Shown in pieces: positions 13,509 through 22,159 of a stretch of DNA of 62,856 nt; position 1 is the stretch's first letter; each line of letters begins with the position of its first letter. Where the stretch lies: positions 1-62,856 of the forward strand of contig JAFAAS010000107.1 in NCBI GenBank assembly GCA_023426435.1, read 5' to 3'. Origin of the DNA: Verrucomicrobiota bacterium. Lineage in GTDB: Bacteria; Verrucomicrobiota; Verrucomicrobiia; Opitutales; Opitutaceae. The position numbers and the translations under genes are program-made. Under the pieces are notes generated by a model. That model saw only the letters and a program-made list of their open reading frames with translations. It did no database searches and had not been told where the DNA came from.

Positions 13509-16034
13509 ATGAGCACCACCCTTCTCCCAACTCCAAACTCAAAACCCCGCCCCAAAAAACCCGCGCGCTCATCGCCCGCGTGCCGCCACTGCGGCGCCCC
13601 GCTGCTCGACACCCGCATGCAGGAATCCGGCTTCTGCTGCGCCGGCTGCTCCTACGTCTTCCGTCTCGTCCACGAGCACGGGCTCGCGAGCTACTACAAC
13701 ATCAAGGACGACGTCACCGCACCCGCCGACTCCGTCGTCTTCCAACCCCGCGACTTCACCTGGCTCGAATCCTTGCAGAAACAGGTGGAGCCCGACGTCC
13801 CCGTCGGGCTTGCCCCGTCTCCCGACCCCGCCGCTCCGACCTCCATCCCCGAACTCGCCCTCTCCATCCAAGGCATCTCCTGCGCCGGCTGCGTCTGGCT
13901 GATCGAACGCCTCTTCCAACAACAACCCGGCGCCCGCGACATCGAGGTCAACGCCCCGCTCGGCCAGCTCCGGCTCCGTTGGATCCCGGGCGAATTCTCC
14001 GCCGTCGATTTCGCCCGCAAGCTCCAGGCTTTCGGCTATCTGCTCGGACCTCCGGGCGACACCCAGGCCATTCCCGAATCGCGCGGTCTCGTGAAACGCA
14101 TCGGCCTCTGCGCCGCGTTTTCGATGAACATCATGCTGTTCGCGTTCCCCGCGTATTTCGGCATGTCGCCAGATTTCGAATACGCGCGGCTTTTCGATCT
14201 CCTCGCCCTCGGCTTCGGCACGCTCAGCTTTCTCGTCGGCGGCACCTACTTTCTCTCCCGCGCATTCCGCGCCCTTCGTCAGGGCGCCATGCACATCGAC
14301 CTTCCGATCGCCATCGGCATCCTCGGCGCCTACCTCGGCTCGCTCTACGGCTGGTTCGCCGGCAAACACGACTTCGTTTACTTCGATTTCGTCGGCACGT
14401 TCATCCTGCTCATGCTGGTCGGCCGTTGGGCTCAGACCGCCGCCGTCGAGCGCAACCAGCGCCGCCTCCTCGCCCAACAACCCAAACCGCAGCGCATCCG
14501 CCTCATCTCCGGCGCCGACACCGCGCCCGAACAACTCACCGCCGGCCAATCCTACTTCGCCGCCTCCGGCCAGATCGTCCCGGTCGAGTCCCGCCTCGAT
14601 TCCGACTCCGCCGATTTTTCCCTCGCGTCCATCAACGGCGAAGCCGAGCCGCGCACCTACCGCCTCGGGCAACGCATCCCCGCCGGCGCCGTCAACCTCG
14701 CCCGCACCGACACCCAACTCACCGCGCTCCAGCCCTGGTCCGAATCCCTCCTCGCCCAACTCCTTTCCACCAGTAGCTACGAGCGTGAGCGAGTGGCCGC
14801 CAACTCCGCCGATTCGCCCCACCCGCTCCTAGAACGCGTCGTCCGCGGCTACCTCATCGGCATCATCGCCGTCGCCGTGATCTCCGGCTTCGCCTGGTGG
14901 TTCTCCACGCACGACGCGCTGCGCACCTGGTCCGTCGTCACCGCCGTCCTCGTCGTCTCCTGCCCGTGCGCCATCGGTCTCGCCTTTCCGCTCGCCGAGG
15001 AAATCGCCACCATCGCCCTCCGCCGCCGCGGCGTCTTCGTCCGCAACACCGCCCTCTGGCCCAAACTCACCCGCGTCCGTCAGGTGATCTTCGACAAAAC
15101 CGGCACCCTCACGCTCGAAACGCCCGTCCTCCGAAACCCCGACACCCTCGCCGCCCTCTCGCCCGAAGCCCGCGCCGCCCTCCTCCACCTCGTCCAAGAC
15201 ACCCCTCACCCTGTCAGCCAATGCCTCCTCGAATCCCTTCTTTCCCTCCCCACCCCCAAGCCAACTAGTCATACATTATATTACAACGCTCCGCCGCCGT
15301 CCGTTCACGAAACCACCGGCCAAGGCGTCCATTTTACCTCTCCCGACGGCCACACGTGGTCCCTCGGCCGCCCCGGCTGGCGCCCCGTCCCCTCGACCCA
15401 TTGTCATACATTAAATGACAACTTCTCCCACTCCGCCGAATCCTCCGGCACCGAGTTCGTCTGCGATGGCCGCGTCCTCGCGTGTTTCCACTTTTCGGAT
15501 ACAGCCCGGCCCGACGCCCGCCACGAAATCTCCGCTCTCCGCTCCCTCGGTTTTTCAACCCACATCCTGAGCGGCGACCGCACCGCCAAGGTCACCGCGC
15601 TCGCTACCGAACTCGGCCTCCCTTCCGACCACGCGCACGGCGAGCTCACTCCCGCCGAAAAATCCGCCTGGTTCGAACGCCACGATCGCCGCGACACGCT
15701 CATGCTCGGCGACGGCGCCAACGACTCCCTCGCCTTCGACCGCGCCTGGTGCCGCGGCACGCCCGTCATCCACCGCGGCGTCCTCGAGCGCAAAGCCGAC
15801 TTCTACTACCTCGGCCGCGGCATCGGCGGCCTGCGCTCGCTCTTCGCCGTCAACGCTCTCCGGCGCCGCACGCAAATCACCGTCCTCGTCTTCTCCGTCG
15901 CCTACAACGCCCTCGCGGTCGGCCTCGCTGTCGCCGGTCACATGAATCCGATCGTCGCCGCCGTCATCATGCCGATCAACTCGCTCATCACTCTCGCTCT
16001 CGTCACCGGCGGCATGCGTCCCGCCTTCCGCTAA
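13509..16034 (+). CDS. ccoI: CcoI, copper-transporting P1B-type ATPase
   Basis: 841 aa. The N-terminal Cys-rich region (Cys-Arg-His-Cys-Gly, then Cys-Cys-Ala-Gly-Cys) is followed by a heavy-metal domain with Cys-Ala-Gly-Cys. Then come eight membrane helices with the ion-binding Cys485-Pro-Cys487, the phosphorylation motif Asp529-Lys-Thr-Gly-Thr, the His-Pro of the nucleotide domain and Gly-Asp-Gly-Ala-Asn-Asp. CcoI exports Cu(I) for cbb3 oxidase assembly. Three palindromes are read through in frame: family A at 13784-13810 (residues 93-101) and two copies of a 21-bp AT-rich palindrome encoding residues 587-593 and 632-638. They sit in linker or loop positions, and the motifs are intact, so the protein is probably functional. 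Confidence 0.95.
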   Translation: MSTTLLPTPNSKPRPKKPARSSPACRHCGAPLLDTRMQESGFCCAGCSYVFRLVHEHGLASYYNIKDDVTAPADSVVFQPRDFTWLESLQKQVEPDVPVGLAPSPDPAAPTSIPELALSIQGISCAGCVWLIERLFQQQPGARDIEVNAPLGQLRLRWIPGEFSAVDFARKLQAFGYLLGPPGDTQAIPESRGLVKRIGLCAAFSMNIMLFAFPAYFGMSPDFEYARLFDLLALGFGTLSFLVGGTYFLSRAFRALRQGAMHIDLPIAIGILGAYLGSLYGWFAGKHDFVYFDFVGTFILLMLVGRWAQTAAVERNQRRLLAQQPKPQRIRLISGADTAPEQLTAGQSYFAASGQIVPVESRLDSDSADFSLASINGEAEPRTYRLGQRIPAGAVNLARTDTQLTALQPWSESLLAQLLSTSSYERERVAANSADSPHPLLERVVRGYLIGIIAVAVISGFAWWFSTHDALRTWSVVTAVLVVSCPCAIGLAFPLAEEIATIALRRRGVFVRNTALWPKLTRVRQVIFDKTGTLTLETPVLRNPDTLAALSPEARAALLHLVQDTPHPVSQCLLESLLSLPTPKPTSHTLYYNAPPPSVHETTGQGVHFTSPDGHTWSLGRPGWRPVPSTHCHTLNDNFSHSAESSGTEFVCDGRVLACFHFSDTARPDARHEISALRSLGFSTHILSGDRTAKVTALATELGLPSDHAHGELTPAEKSAWFERHDRRDTLMLGDGANDSLAFDRAWCRGTPVIHRGVLERKADFYYLGRGIGGLRSLFAVNALRRRTQITVLVFSVAYNALAVGLAVAGHMNPIVAAVIMPINSLITLALVTGGMRPAFR
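13784..13810. repeat. Palindrome family A, copy 2, inside ccoI
   Basis: GGTGGAGCCCGACG-TCCC-CGTCGGGCT within the coding frame, giving Val93-Glu-Pro-Asp-Val-Pro-Val-Gly-Leu101 between the Cys-rich region and the heavy-metal domain of CcoI. It is identical to 18734-18760. Confidence 0.85.
15267..15287. repeat. 21-bp AT-rich palindrome family J, copy 1, inside ccoI
   Basis: AGTCATACATTATATTACAAC, interrupted here only by its position in codons 587-593 (Ser-His-Thr-Leu-Tyr-Tyr-Asn). It is AT-rich in a very GC-rich gene and in the same reading phase as copy 2. Confidence 0.75.
15402..15422. repeat. 21-bp AT-rich palindrome family J, copy 2, inside ccoI
   Basis: TGTCATACATT-AAATGACAAC; TTGTCAT pairs with ATGACAA. 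It is read as codons 632-638 (Cys-His-Thr-Leu-Asn-Asp-Asn). It matches copy 1 at most positions and copy 3 at 62391-62410 in reverse complement. Confidence 0.75.
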
Positions 16035-16182
16035 CCCCTTCTGGGGAACGCCGCCCCGTCGCCGCCTCGTCGGCGTCCGTTTGCCCGCACCCGCGGCCCC
16101 GTCACGCCCGTTTCACACGTGCGCAACACCTGCGATATTGAAACTTGTCAGCATTCGCCCGGGCCCAAAACCTTCCCGTCCC

Positions 16183-17370
16183 ATGATTATCAAGCCCCGC
16201 GTTCGCGGTTTCGTCTGCGTCACGTCCCATCCCACCGGCTGCGCTGCCCACGTGCAGGAGTGGATCGACCACGTGAAGTCGAAAGGCCCGATCAAGGACG
16301 GTCCCAAGAAGGTCCTCGTCATCGGCTCGTCGACCGGCTTCGGCCTCGCCTCCCGCATCACCGCCGCGTTTGGCTCCAACGCCGCCACCCTCGGCGTCTT
16401 CTTCGAGCGTCCCTCCGAAGAGGGCCGTCCCGCCACCCCGGGCTGGTATAACACCATCGGCTTCACCCAGGCCGCTCGCGCCGCCGGCCTCTACGCCCGC
16501 AACATCAACGGCGACGCCTTTTCCGACGACATCAAACGCCAGGCGCTCGACGTCATCCGCGCCGACCTCGGCCAGGTCGATCTCGTCGTTTACTCCGTCG
16601 CCTCGCCTCGTCGCGCTCATCCCAAGACCGGAGCCGTTCACAAATCCACCCTCAAACCCGTCGGCGTCTCCTACACCAACAAAACCGTCGATACCGACAA
16701 AGGCATCGTCACCGACATCACCATCGAGCCCGCATCCGAGGCCGAGATCGCCGACACCATCGCCGTCATGGGCGGCGAAGATTGGGAGATGTGGATCCAC
16801 GCGCTGAAGGACGCCAACCTCCTCGCTCCCGGCGCCCAAACCATTTCCTACTCCTACATCGGGCCCGAGGTCACCTGGCCGATCTACAAGAACGGCACCA
16901 TCGGTCTCGCCAAAAACGACCTCGAGCGCGCCGCCAAAAACCTCGACACGCTCCTCAAGGCCCACGGCGGCGGCCGCGCCTTCATCTCCGTCAACAAAGC
17001 CCTCGTCACCCAGGCCAGCTCCGCCATCCCCGTCGTCCCGCTCTACATCTCGATCCTCTACAAGATCATGAAGGCGCAGGGCACCCACGAGGGCTGCATC
17101 GAGCAAATCCAACGCCTCTTCGCCACCCACATGTATAACGGCCACACGCCGCGTTTCGACGAAGCCGGCCGCGTCCGCATCGACGACCTCGAGATGCGCC
17201 CCGAGGTCCAGGCCGCCGTGCGCGAAATCTGGCCCACCGTCACCACGGCCAACCTCGTCGAGAAAACCGACATCGCCGGCTATCGGAGCGAGTTCCTGAA
17301 ACTCTTCGGCTTCGGCGTGTCCGGCATCGACTACGAAGCCGACGTCGAACCGCACATCCCCATGCTCTAA
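16183..17370 (+). CDS. fabV: FabV, trans-2-enoyl-ACP/CoA reductase
   Basis: 395 aa, close to the family length of about 400. It reduces the trans-2 double bond of enoyl-ACP in the last step of each fatty-acid elongation cycle, using NADH, in the cytoplasm. The start MIIKPRVRGFVC, the dinucleotide loop Gly-Ser-Ser-Thr-Gly-Phe-Gly-Leu-Ala-Ser-Arg and the catalytic Tyr235-x8-Lys244 (Tyr-Lys-Asn-Gly-Thr-Ile-Gly-Leu-Ala-Lys) are typical of FabV rather than FabI. ATG at 16183 is chosen because the conserved N-terminus begins there. The gene stands alone, with its own terminator. FabV enzymes are known to be triclosan-insensitive. Confidence 0.96.
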   Translation: MIIKPRVRGFVCVTSHPTGCAAHVQEWIDHVKSKGPIKDGPKKVLVIGSSTGFGLASRITAAFGSNAATLGVFFERPSEEGRPATPGWYNTIGFTQAARAAGLYARNINGDAFSDDIKRQALDVIRADLGQVDLVVYSVASPRRAHPKTGAVHKSTLKPVGVSYTNKTVDTDKGIVTDITIEPASEAEIADTIAVMGGEDWEMWIHALKDANLLAPGAQTISYSYIGPEVTWPIYKNGTIGLAKNDLERAAKNLDTLLKAHGGGRAFISVNKALVTQASSAIPVVPLYISILYKIMKAQGTHEGCIEQIQRLFATHMYNGHTPRFDEAGRVRIDDLEMRPEVQAAVREIWPTVTTANLVEKTDIAGYRSEFLKLFGFGVSGIDYEADVEPHIPML

Positions 17371-17380
17371 AGAGCACGTG

Positions 17381-17409
17381 AAGCCCGGCGTCCCCCGCCG
17401 GGCTTTTTT
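17381..17409 (+). terminator. Rho-independent terminator of fabV
   Basis: AAGCCCGGCG pairs perfectly with CGCCGGGCTT around a TCCCC loop and runs into a T-tract, starting 11 bp after the fabV stop. Confidence 0.92.
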
Positions 17410-17442
17410 CTTCCCGCCCGCCGCGCCTCTCCGCCGCAAACG

Positions 17443-17600
17443 CTATAGCATATTCAATAACGTCATAGCCGTTGGCCGAAACGGAAAACCCGATTTCAAC
17501 CACCAAGGCACCGAGCACACCGAGCAAGTCCACGGGATCTCTCCGTGCCTCTGTGCCTCTGTGGTTCACCTTAAGGGCTATAGTTTTTCTGAAAACGCTC
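17443..17600 (+). repeat. 158-bp dispersed intergenic element, copy 2
   Basis: It starts CTATAGCATATTC and ends TTTTCTGAAAACGCTC, matching 37515-37670 over its length and 649-806 in reverse. Its right end reaches the stop codon of the GH172 gene (17600-17602). It fills the space between the fabV terminator and that gene. Confidence 0.88.
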
Positions 17601-18703
17601 TAAACAATCTCCAAGTAATCCTTCTCCGGCAGCGCCGGAAAGGGCGCCGTCGGCAGCGTCTGATACCAATACGCCACCGACGCGATGTCGTCCTGCAATG
17701 GCAGATACCGCGGACGCTTCTGATCCGAACGCCAGCCGAGCGCCTGCATCGTCACGCGCAAATCCCGCTCAAAGCGGATCGGGTCCATGATGTGCCAGCG
17801 ATAAAGTCCGAAACGATTCGGACACGGAAACGACTCCGGATACGCTCCCGATGCCTTCGCGATCTGATGCATGCCCGCGTAGGGCGTGCAGTAGGTTTCG
17901 TATTTCTTCGTGAATGGATTGATGAAGCAATACGACCCACCGAAATAATCCTCCGTGCCCGTCCCGCAGATCGTCGGCCACTCGCCGTCGCCATCCAGAT
18001 AAAACTTGATCTCACCTTCGCCCCACCAACCGCCGTTGTTCGCGCCCCACGACATCACCGTTCCGACGTAGTGCCCGCGCCCGCGCACGCCATCGAGAAT
18101 TGTATAAACTTGTTTATACGGCAGCGGATTCACCCGGCGAAACTGCGCGTGAAAATACGCCGCATCCTCCGGCACCTGCGTCAGCGTATAATTCACTTGG
18201 AAGAAGAGCGTCATCGTCTCTTCCGCGATATTGCTCACCGTGATCCGACACCGTTTCCGAAACGGCATCTCCCAATAACAATTGAACGCGCTCCCGGGAT
18301 TCACACACACCGGCAGCGAAACCAAAGGCGCATACTGCGACCACGTTCCACCGAAAAAATCGCCGATCGGACACTCCACCGCGGGCTGCTCCTGATCGTC
18401 CCAATAGATCCGCAGGATGCTGAACCGCCAATGCCCCGTCGGCGTCATCCAGATCTGCTGAATCGCGCCGCTCTCTTCGATGTCCGCCACCGTAAAGGTC
18501 TCACCGGGCTTGATCTCCACCGCCGGCGAAATCTTCCATCCCGCGCCAAGACCTTCCGCATACTTCGCGCTAAGTCCTTCCGTCGCCTTCCCACCCGCTC
18601 CTTTCGTTCCGGTGAAATTCTCCGCGCTGATCGAACGCGTGCGAGCGCTCGAAAGCCGCGACAAATTCCCCAGATGCAACCCAAGCCCGTTGAACGCATT
18701 CAT
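17600..18703 (-). CDS. GH172 (DUF2961) glycoside hydrolase
   Basis: 367 aa. The DUF2961 core is clear: Phe-Phe-Gly-Gly-Thr-Trp at about 116-121, Trp-Trp-Gly-Glu-Gly-Glu-Ile-Lys-Phe, and Gly-Thr-Gly-Thr-Glu251-Asp-Tyr-Phe with the presumed catalytic Glu. Characterised GH172 enzymes act on alpha-D-fructofuranosides and alpha-D-arabinofuranosides. There is no signal peptide in the chosen start, so a cytoplasmic or otherwise exported location is open. It lies 81 bp downstream of a TonB-dependent receptor gene with a family A palindrome in the gap, so the two probably share a transcript. The last codons abut the 158-bp repeat. Confidence 0.85.
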   Translation of the reverse strand: MNAFNGLGLHLGNLSRLSSARTRSISAENFTGTKGAGGKATEGLSAKYAEGLGAGWKISPAVEIKPGETFTVADIEESGAIQQIWMTPTGHWRFSILRIYWDDQEQPAVECPIGDFFGGTWSQYAPLVSLPVCVNPGSAFNCYWEMPFRKRCRITVSNIAEETMTLFFQVNYTLTQVPEDAAYFHAQFRRVNPLPYKQVYTILDGVRGRGHYVGTVMSWGANNGGWWGEGEIKFYLDGDGEWPTICGTGTEDYFGGSYCFINPFTKKYETYCTPYAGMHQIAKASGAYPESFPCPNRFGLYRWHIMDPIRFERDLRVTMQALGWRSDQKRPRYLPLQDDIASVAYWYQTLPTAPFPALPEKDYLEIV

Positions 18704-18733
18704 GACAGAAGACCTTGCACGAAATCCTTCAAA

Positions 18734-18760
18734 GGTGGAGCCCGACGTCCCCGTCGGGCT
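18734..18760. repeat. Palindrome family A, copy 3
   Basis: GGTGGAGCCCGACG-TCCC-CGTCGGGCT between the receptor stop (18785) and the GH172 start (18703). It is identical to the copy inside ccoI. As a stem-loop it could reduce expression of the distal gene. Confidence 0.85.
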
Positions 18761-18784
18761 CGAGCGGCGCCAACGCCGCCAAAT

Positions 18785-21700
18785 TCAAAACTCGAACGTC
18801 GCACTCACCCGATAATTCCTCGGCCGGAAATAATAATATTGGGTTTCGAGAGCGCCGGCATTCGGATTCCACGCCGACGCCAGCACCTGCCGATCGTCGT
18901 TGTCGAAGAGGTTGTCCACATTGAGCTGCAATCTCACGTCATACCGGCCGCGAATCTTGAACTTATACGCCGCCATCGCGTTGAAGAGATAGTAGTCTCC
19001 ACCCTTGAACATCTGCGACTTCTCGTTCGGGTTTTCCGCCGGTTTCACGCCGAGAATCGAATCGCCGCGATAGTTCATACCCGCGCCCAACGTGAGTCCG
19101 TTGAGGGGACCGCTCGTGAAATCGTAGGCCGTGTAGGCATTCGCATTCCAGGGACGATTGTTCACTTCGATCTGCCCTTCCTCCGATTGCGCGTAGCCGA
19201 GGATTTCGTCGAGTCCCGTGACCAGCGCGCCGATGTTGTTCGTCCCTCCGGCATTGCTCAGATTCCCCGGCGCGCGACTCGTGTCGTAAGCCATCGCCGA
19301 CTGCGCCGCCCAGGTCGAACGATGTTTCTCGATATACGCCGAAAGCGCTCCGCCCACATTCGAAATGGTGTTTTCGGTCTTGCTGACGTTGAAGCTCACC
19401 CGCCAGTTCGGCGTCGGGTTGGCCGTAAGCTCGAACTCGTAACCTTCCGACTTCTGCGAACGGGTGTCCACACCGCCGAAGCGATGTCCATTCGGGTCGT
19501 CCTGGTCCGTGATCACCGTATCCGGACCTCCATTACGAATGGTCGTCCAGATCGCATTGATGTAATTGAAGATGTTTCCATCCATGCTGCCCGCGTTCGC
19601 GCCGTCCTGCGACACTTCGAAACGCGTGATCGTCGCATTCACCCGGTTCTGCATCAGACTGAACTTCACCCCGAAGTCGCGTCCGCGTCCGGTCAACGGC
19701 CCCAGCTTCCGTGAGGGCCGCAGCGCCTCGTCTTCGAAGAGCTCCACGTCGCCTTGCCCGCGGAAGTTCGTGGACGTGTTGCCGAAGACGCTGACCCAAT
19801 CGACTCCTGGCCAGCGCAATACCGCGCCGAGCGTGTAAGTGTTCTCACTCACATCGAGCGTCGGGTCCGAGTGCCGGGTCACGCCCGTCACCGCTCCGGT
19901 TTCCTCGTCCGTCGTCAAAAGATCGTCGCCCGACCACGACTCGATGGTGTCGCGCCGCAGACCGCCGGTGAGCACGATGCTGTTGTCGAAGAAGCGGCTC
20001 TGCGTCGCGATCGTGCCGCTGTCATTCTTGCTCCGGCCCCACGTCCAGTCGTCGCGCACAAATCCGCCTTGAAACGCGCCGCCCGACGGAGAATCGCCGG
20101 GCAACCCGGCCACCGTTTGCTGCTGGAAGATCGGACTACTGCGATCGAACGGATTCCGAATGCCGCGCTCTTCCTTGTTCGGCGAGAAGGGGTCGATGTG
20201 ATAAACCTGCGGCAGCACGCCGCGGAAATGATACGCGTTCACGCGATTCGGGTGCACGTTGCCAAACGCCCAATTCTGGCTCTCGAACTCGCCTTCATTC
20301 CGGCTCAACACCGCAAGCAGCATGTGGTCGCCAAATGCCCCGAGATCGAGGTGATAGCTCGCGCTCAAACGATAATCCTCACTCTCCGACTCCCAATCGT
20401 TGTAGGACGGGTCGGCGTAAGCCATCAGCCGGCCGACGTTCGGATTCTCGATCGGATTCGCGAGATTGAGCGCATTGCGGCCCTGCTCCGTGGGCACGTA
20501 GGGAATCCCCATCTTGGTCGCAAGCGCTTCGCCCGTCGCGCTGCCAATCGTGCCTTCGTAGAGGCCTTGCGCATTGAAGGTCGGCAAGGTCGTGACCACA
20601 TCGAAGAAAATATAATTCTGACCATAGCCATGCACCTGTTGCCGGTGGCCTTCCGTTTTCGCGCGGTTCGCCGCGAACTCGATGTTGAGATCCTGCCCGA
20701 TCCGCTGCTCGACCGTGAAACCGACCGTCGAATATTTCGTATCGGTAAACTGTCCCGGCCCGGCAATATTCCCCCAACGCGGAAACACGCTTTCGTCATC
20801 GAACTGCGGCGGCGTGTTGAAACCGGGCTGATTCTCGTTGCCCGAGGTGCGATACCAACGCGTGCCTTCGCCGCCCGTGCCGGCATAAACCACCTTCCCC
20901 GCGAGCGGGCCGTCCATGATCGTGAGCCAGCCGTCTTGATGCTTGTTGCCAATGATGTGACCCGCCGTGCGATTCATCGGCAAACCAGTCGCCGGATCGG
21001 GCGGCGATCCGTTGGTCTGCGAAAAGTAGTCGTCACCCGGAACGCTGCCCGGATTCTGCGGCATGCCCCACGGCACCGTATGGCGGCCCCACACTTTCCA
21101 ACTCATCGTCGCATCATACGGCAGAAACGGCCGCGCCCGATTCTGGTGCAAATCCCCGAACTCGCCGTTCACGCGCACGGTCGTGTTGTTCGTCACGCGC
21201 CACACCGCGTCAAACGCCGCCCGGTCCTGATCGTCCTCCTCGAACTCATAGTAACCGTCCGCACGCTGCGTCATCAGATTCACGCGAACCCCCGCCCGGT
21301 CGTCCAACAGCGGCTGATTGAAATCCACGCCCGCGCGTCGCAGGCCCCAATCGCCGACAATGAGATTCACCGCGCCAAACGACTGATCGCTGCGCGCCTG
21401 CTTGGTCGTCATGTTCACCACGCCACCAGGCCCGCCGATGCCGAAGAGAATCGAGTTCGGCCCGCGCGCCACATCGATGCGGTCCATGTTGAATACATCG
21501 CCGGGAATCTCCGTCGTGAAATAATTACGCGTGATCGTCGTGTCGCGATAACCGCGAATCTGAATATTGAACGCATTTTGGATCAGCCCATTGCCCGTAA
21601 CTTCTCCAGCGTGATTGCCGGCGCCGACCGCGTATTCCATCGCGCCTCTGAGATCGAGCGCTCCGATGTCGCTGAGAAATTCGCTCGTCATCACCGAAAT

Positions 21701-21940
21701 CGACGCAGGCGTATCGAGCAGCGAGGTGTTGATGCGGCTGCCCGCGAGGGTGTTGGTGGCGACGTAGCCGCGATCGGCTTCCGATCGCACTTCAAAGGGC
21801 GAAAGCACGATCGGTTGATCGTTGGTTTCAGTCGGGTCAGGCCCGGGAGTTCCAGCCGGTTGCGCACGAACATCCGAAACGGAAACGCCGGCAGTTGCAC
21901 ACAACAACAACGCCAGCATGCGAGGGGTCAGGTGGTTCAT
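18785..21940 (-). CDS. TonB-dependent outer-membrane receptor 1
   Basis: 1051 aa. The signal peptide (MNHLTPRMLALLLC, ending Val-Arg-Ala) is followed by Val-Leu-Ser-Pro-Phe-Glu-Val-Arg and a plug domain (Leu-Leu-Asp-Thr-Pro-Ala-Ser-Ile-Ser-Val, Ile-Gln-Ile-Arg-Gly-Tyr-Arg-Asp, and the Asp-Val-Ala-Arg-Gly-Pro-Asn-Ser-Ile-Leu-Phe-Gly strand). A 22-stranded barrel ends in Thr-Phe-Glu-Phe. It lacks a SusD partner, so it is a stand-alone energised importer, likely for oligosaccharides given its neighbours. ATG 21940 is chosen for the signal peptide. A TCATCCCGGTGA palindrome lies 108 bp upstream, and a terminator (22087-22126) isolates it from the gene above. Confidence 0.92.
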   Translation of the reverse strand: MNHLTPRMLALLLCATAGVSVSDVRAQPAGTPGPDPTETNDQPIVLSPFEVRSEADRGYVATNTLAGSRINTSLLDTPASISVMTSEFLSDIGALDLRGAMEYAVGAGNHAGEVTGNGLIQNAFNIQIRGYRDTTITRNYFTTEIPGDVFNMDRIDVARGPNSILFGIGGPGGVVNMTTKQARSDQSFGAVNLIVGDWGLRRAGVDFNQPLLDDRAGVRVNLMTQRADGYYEFEEDDQDRAAFDAVWRVTNNTTVRVNGEFGDLHQNRARPFLPYDATMSWKVWGRHTVPWGMPQNPGSVPGDDYFSQTNGSPPDPATGLPMNRTAGHIIGNKHQDGWLTIMDGPLAGKVVYAGTGGEGTRWYRTSGNENQPGFNTPPQFDDESVFPRWGNIAGPGQFTDTKYSTVGFTVEQRIGQDLNIEFAANRAKTEGHRQQVHGYGQNYIFFDVVTTLPTFNAQGLYEGTIGSATGEALATKMGIPYVPTEQGRNALNLANPIENPNVGRLMAYADPSYNDWESESEDYRLSASYHLDLGAFGDHMLLAVLSRNEGEFESQNWAFGNVHPNRVNAYHFRGVLPQVYHIDPFSPNKEERGIRNPFDRSSPIFQQQTVAGLPGDSPSGGAFQGGFVRDDWTWGRSKNDSGTIATQSRFFDNSIVLTGGLRRDTIESWSGDDLLTTDEETGAVTGVTRHSDPTLDVSENTYTLGAVLRWPGVDWVSVFGNTSTNFRGQGDVELFEDEALRPSRKLGPLTGRGRDFGVKFSLMQNRVNATITRFEVSQDGANAGSMDGNIFNYINAIWTTIRNGGPDTVITDQDDPNGHRFGGVDTRSQKSEGYEFELTANPTPNWRVSFNVSKTENTISNVGGALSAYIEKHRSTWAAQSAMAYDTSRAPGNLSNAGGTNNIGALVTGLDEILGYAQSEEGQIEVNNRPWNANAYTAYDFTSGPLNGLTLGAGMNYRGDSILGVKPAENPNEKSQMFKGGDYYLFNAMAAYKFKIRGRYDVRLQLNVDNLFDNDDRQVLASAWNPNAGALETQYYYFRPRNYRVSATFEF

Positions 21941-22047
21941 AGGGGAAGACGTATCTCGGTTTGCAGGGGCTAACAGGAGTGCCGGCAGTCGTCCGGCATC
22001 CTCCTGTTGGGAATCCGCATGCCCCTCACTCGCAACGGATGGAACGG

Positions 22048-22059
22048 TCATCCCGGTGA
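22048..22059. promoter_or_regulatory. Candidate LacI-type operator 1 (upstream of TonB receptor 1)
   Basis: TCATCCCGGTGA, fitting TCAYC-NN-GRTGA, 108 bp upstream of the receptor start on the minus strand. It is identical to the reverse complement of site 8. Confidence 0.65.
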
Positions 22060-22086
22060 TCGGTGATGAACGCCGACACACCTCTC

Positions 22087-22126
22087 GAAAAACAAAAGGC
22101 CGGATCGGAGAACGCCCGATCCGGCC
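22087..22126 (-). terminator. Rho-independent terminator after beta-helix gene 1
   Basis: On the minus strand an 11-bp perfect stem (GGCCGGATCGG with CCGATCCGGCC) and a 7-nt loop run into a T-rich tract, 34 bp after the stop at 22160. It separates the beta-helix unit from the receptor unit. Confidence 0.92.
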
Positions 22127-22159
22127 CAGCTGTATAGATCTTCGAAGTCGAAGGAAACG

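Noticed and set aside
17378..19714. 778-aa plus-strand frame starting in the fabV terminator and a dispersed repeat
   Set aside because: It crosses non-coding repeat DNA and then runs antisense to GH172 and the TonB receptor, with no recognisable domain.
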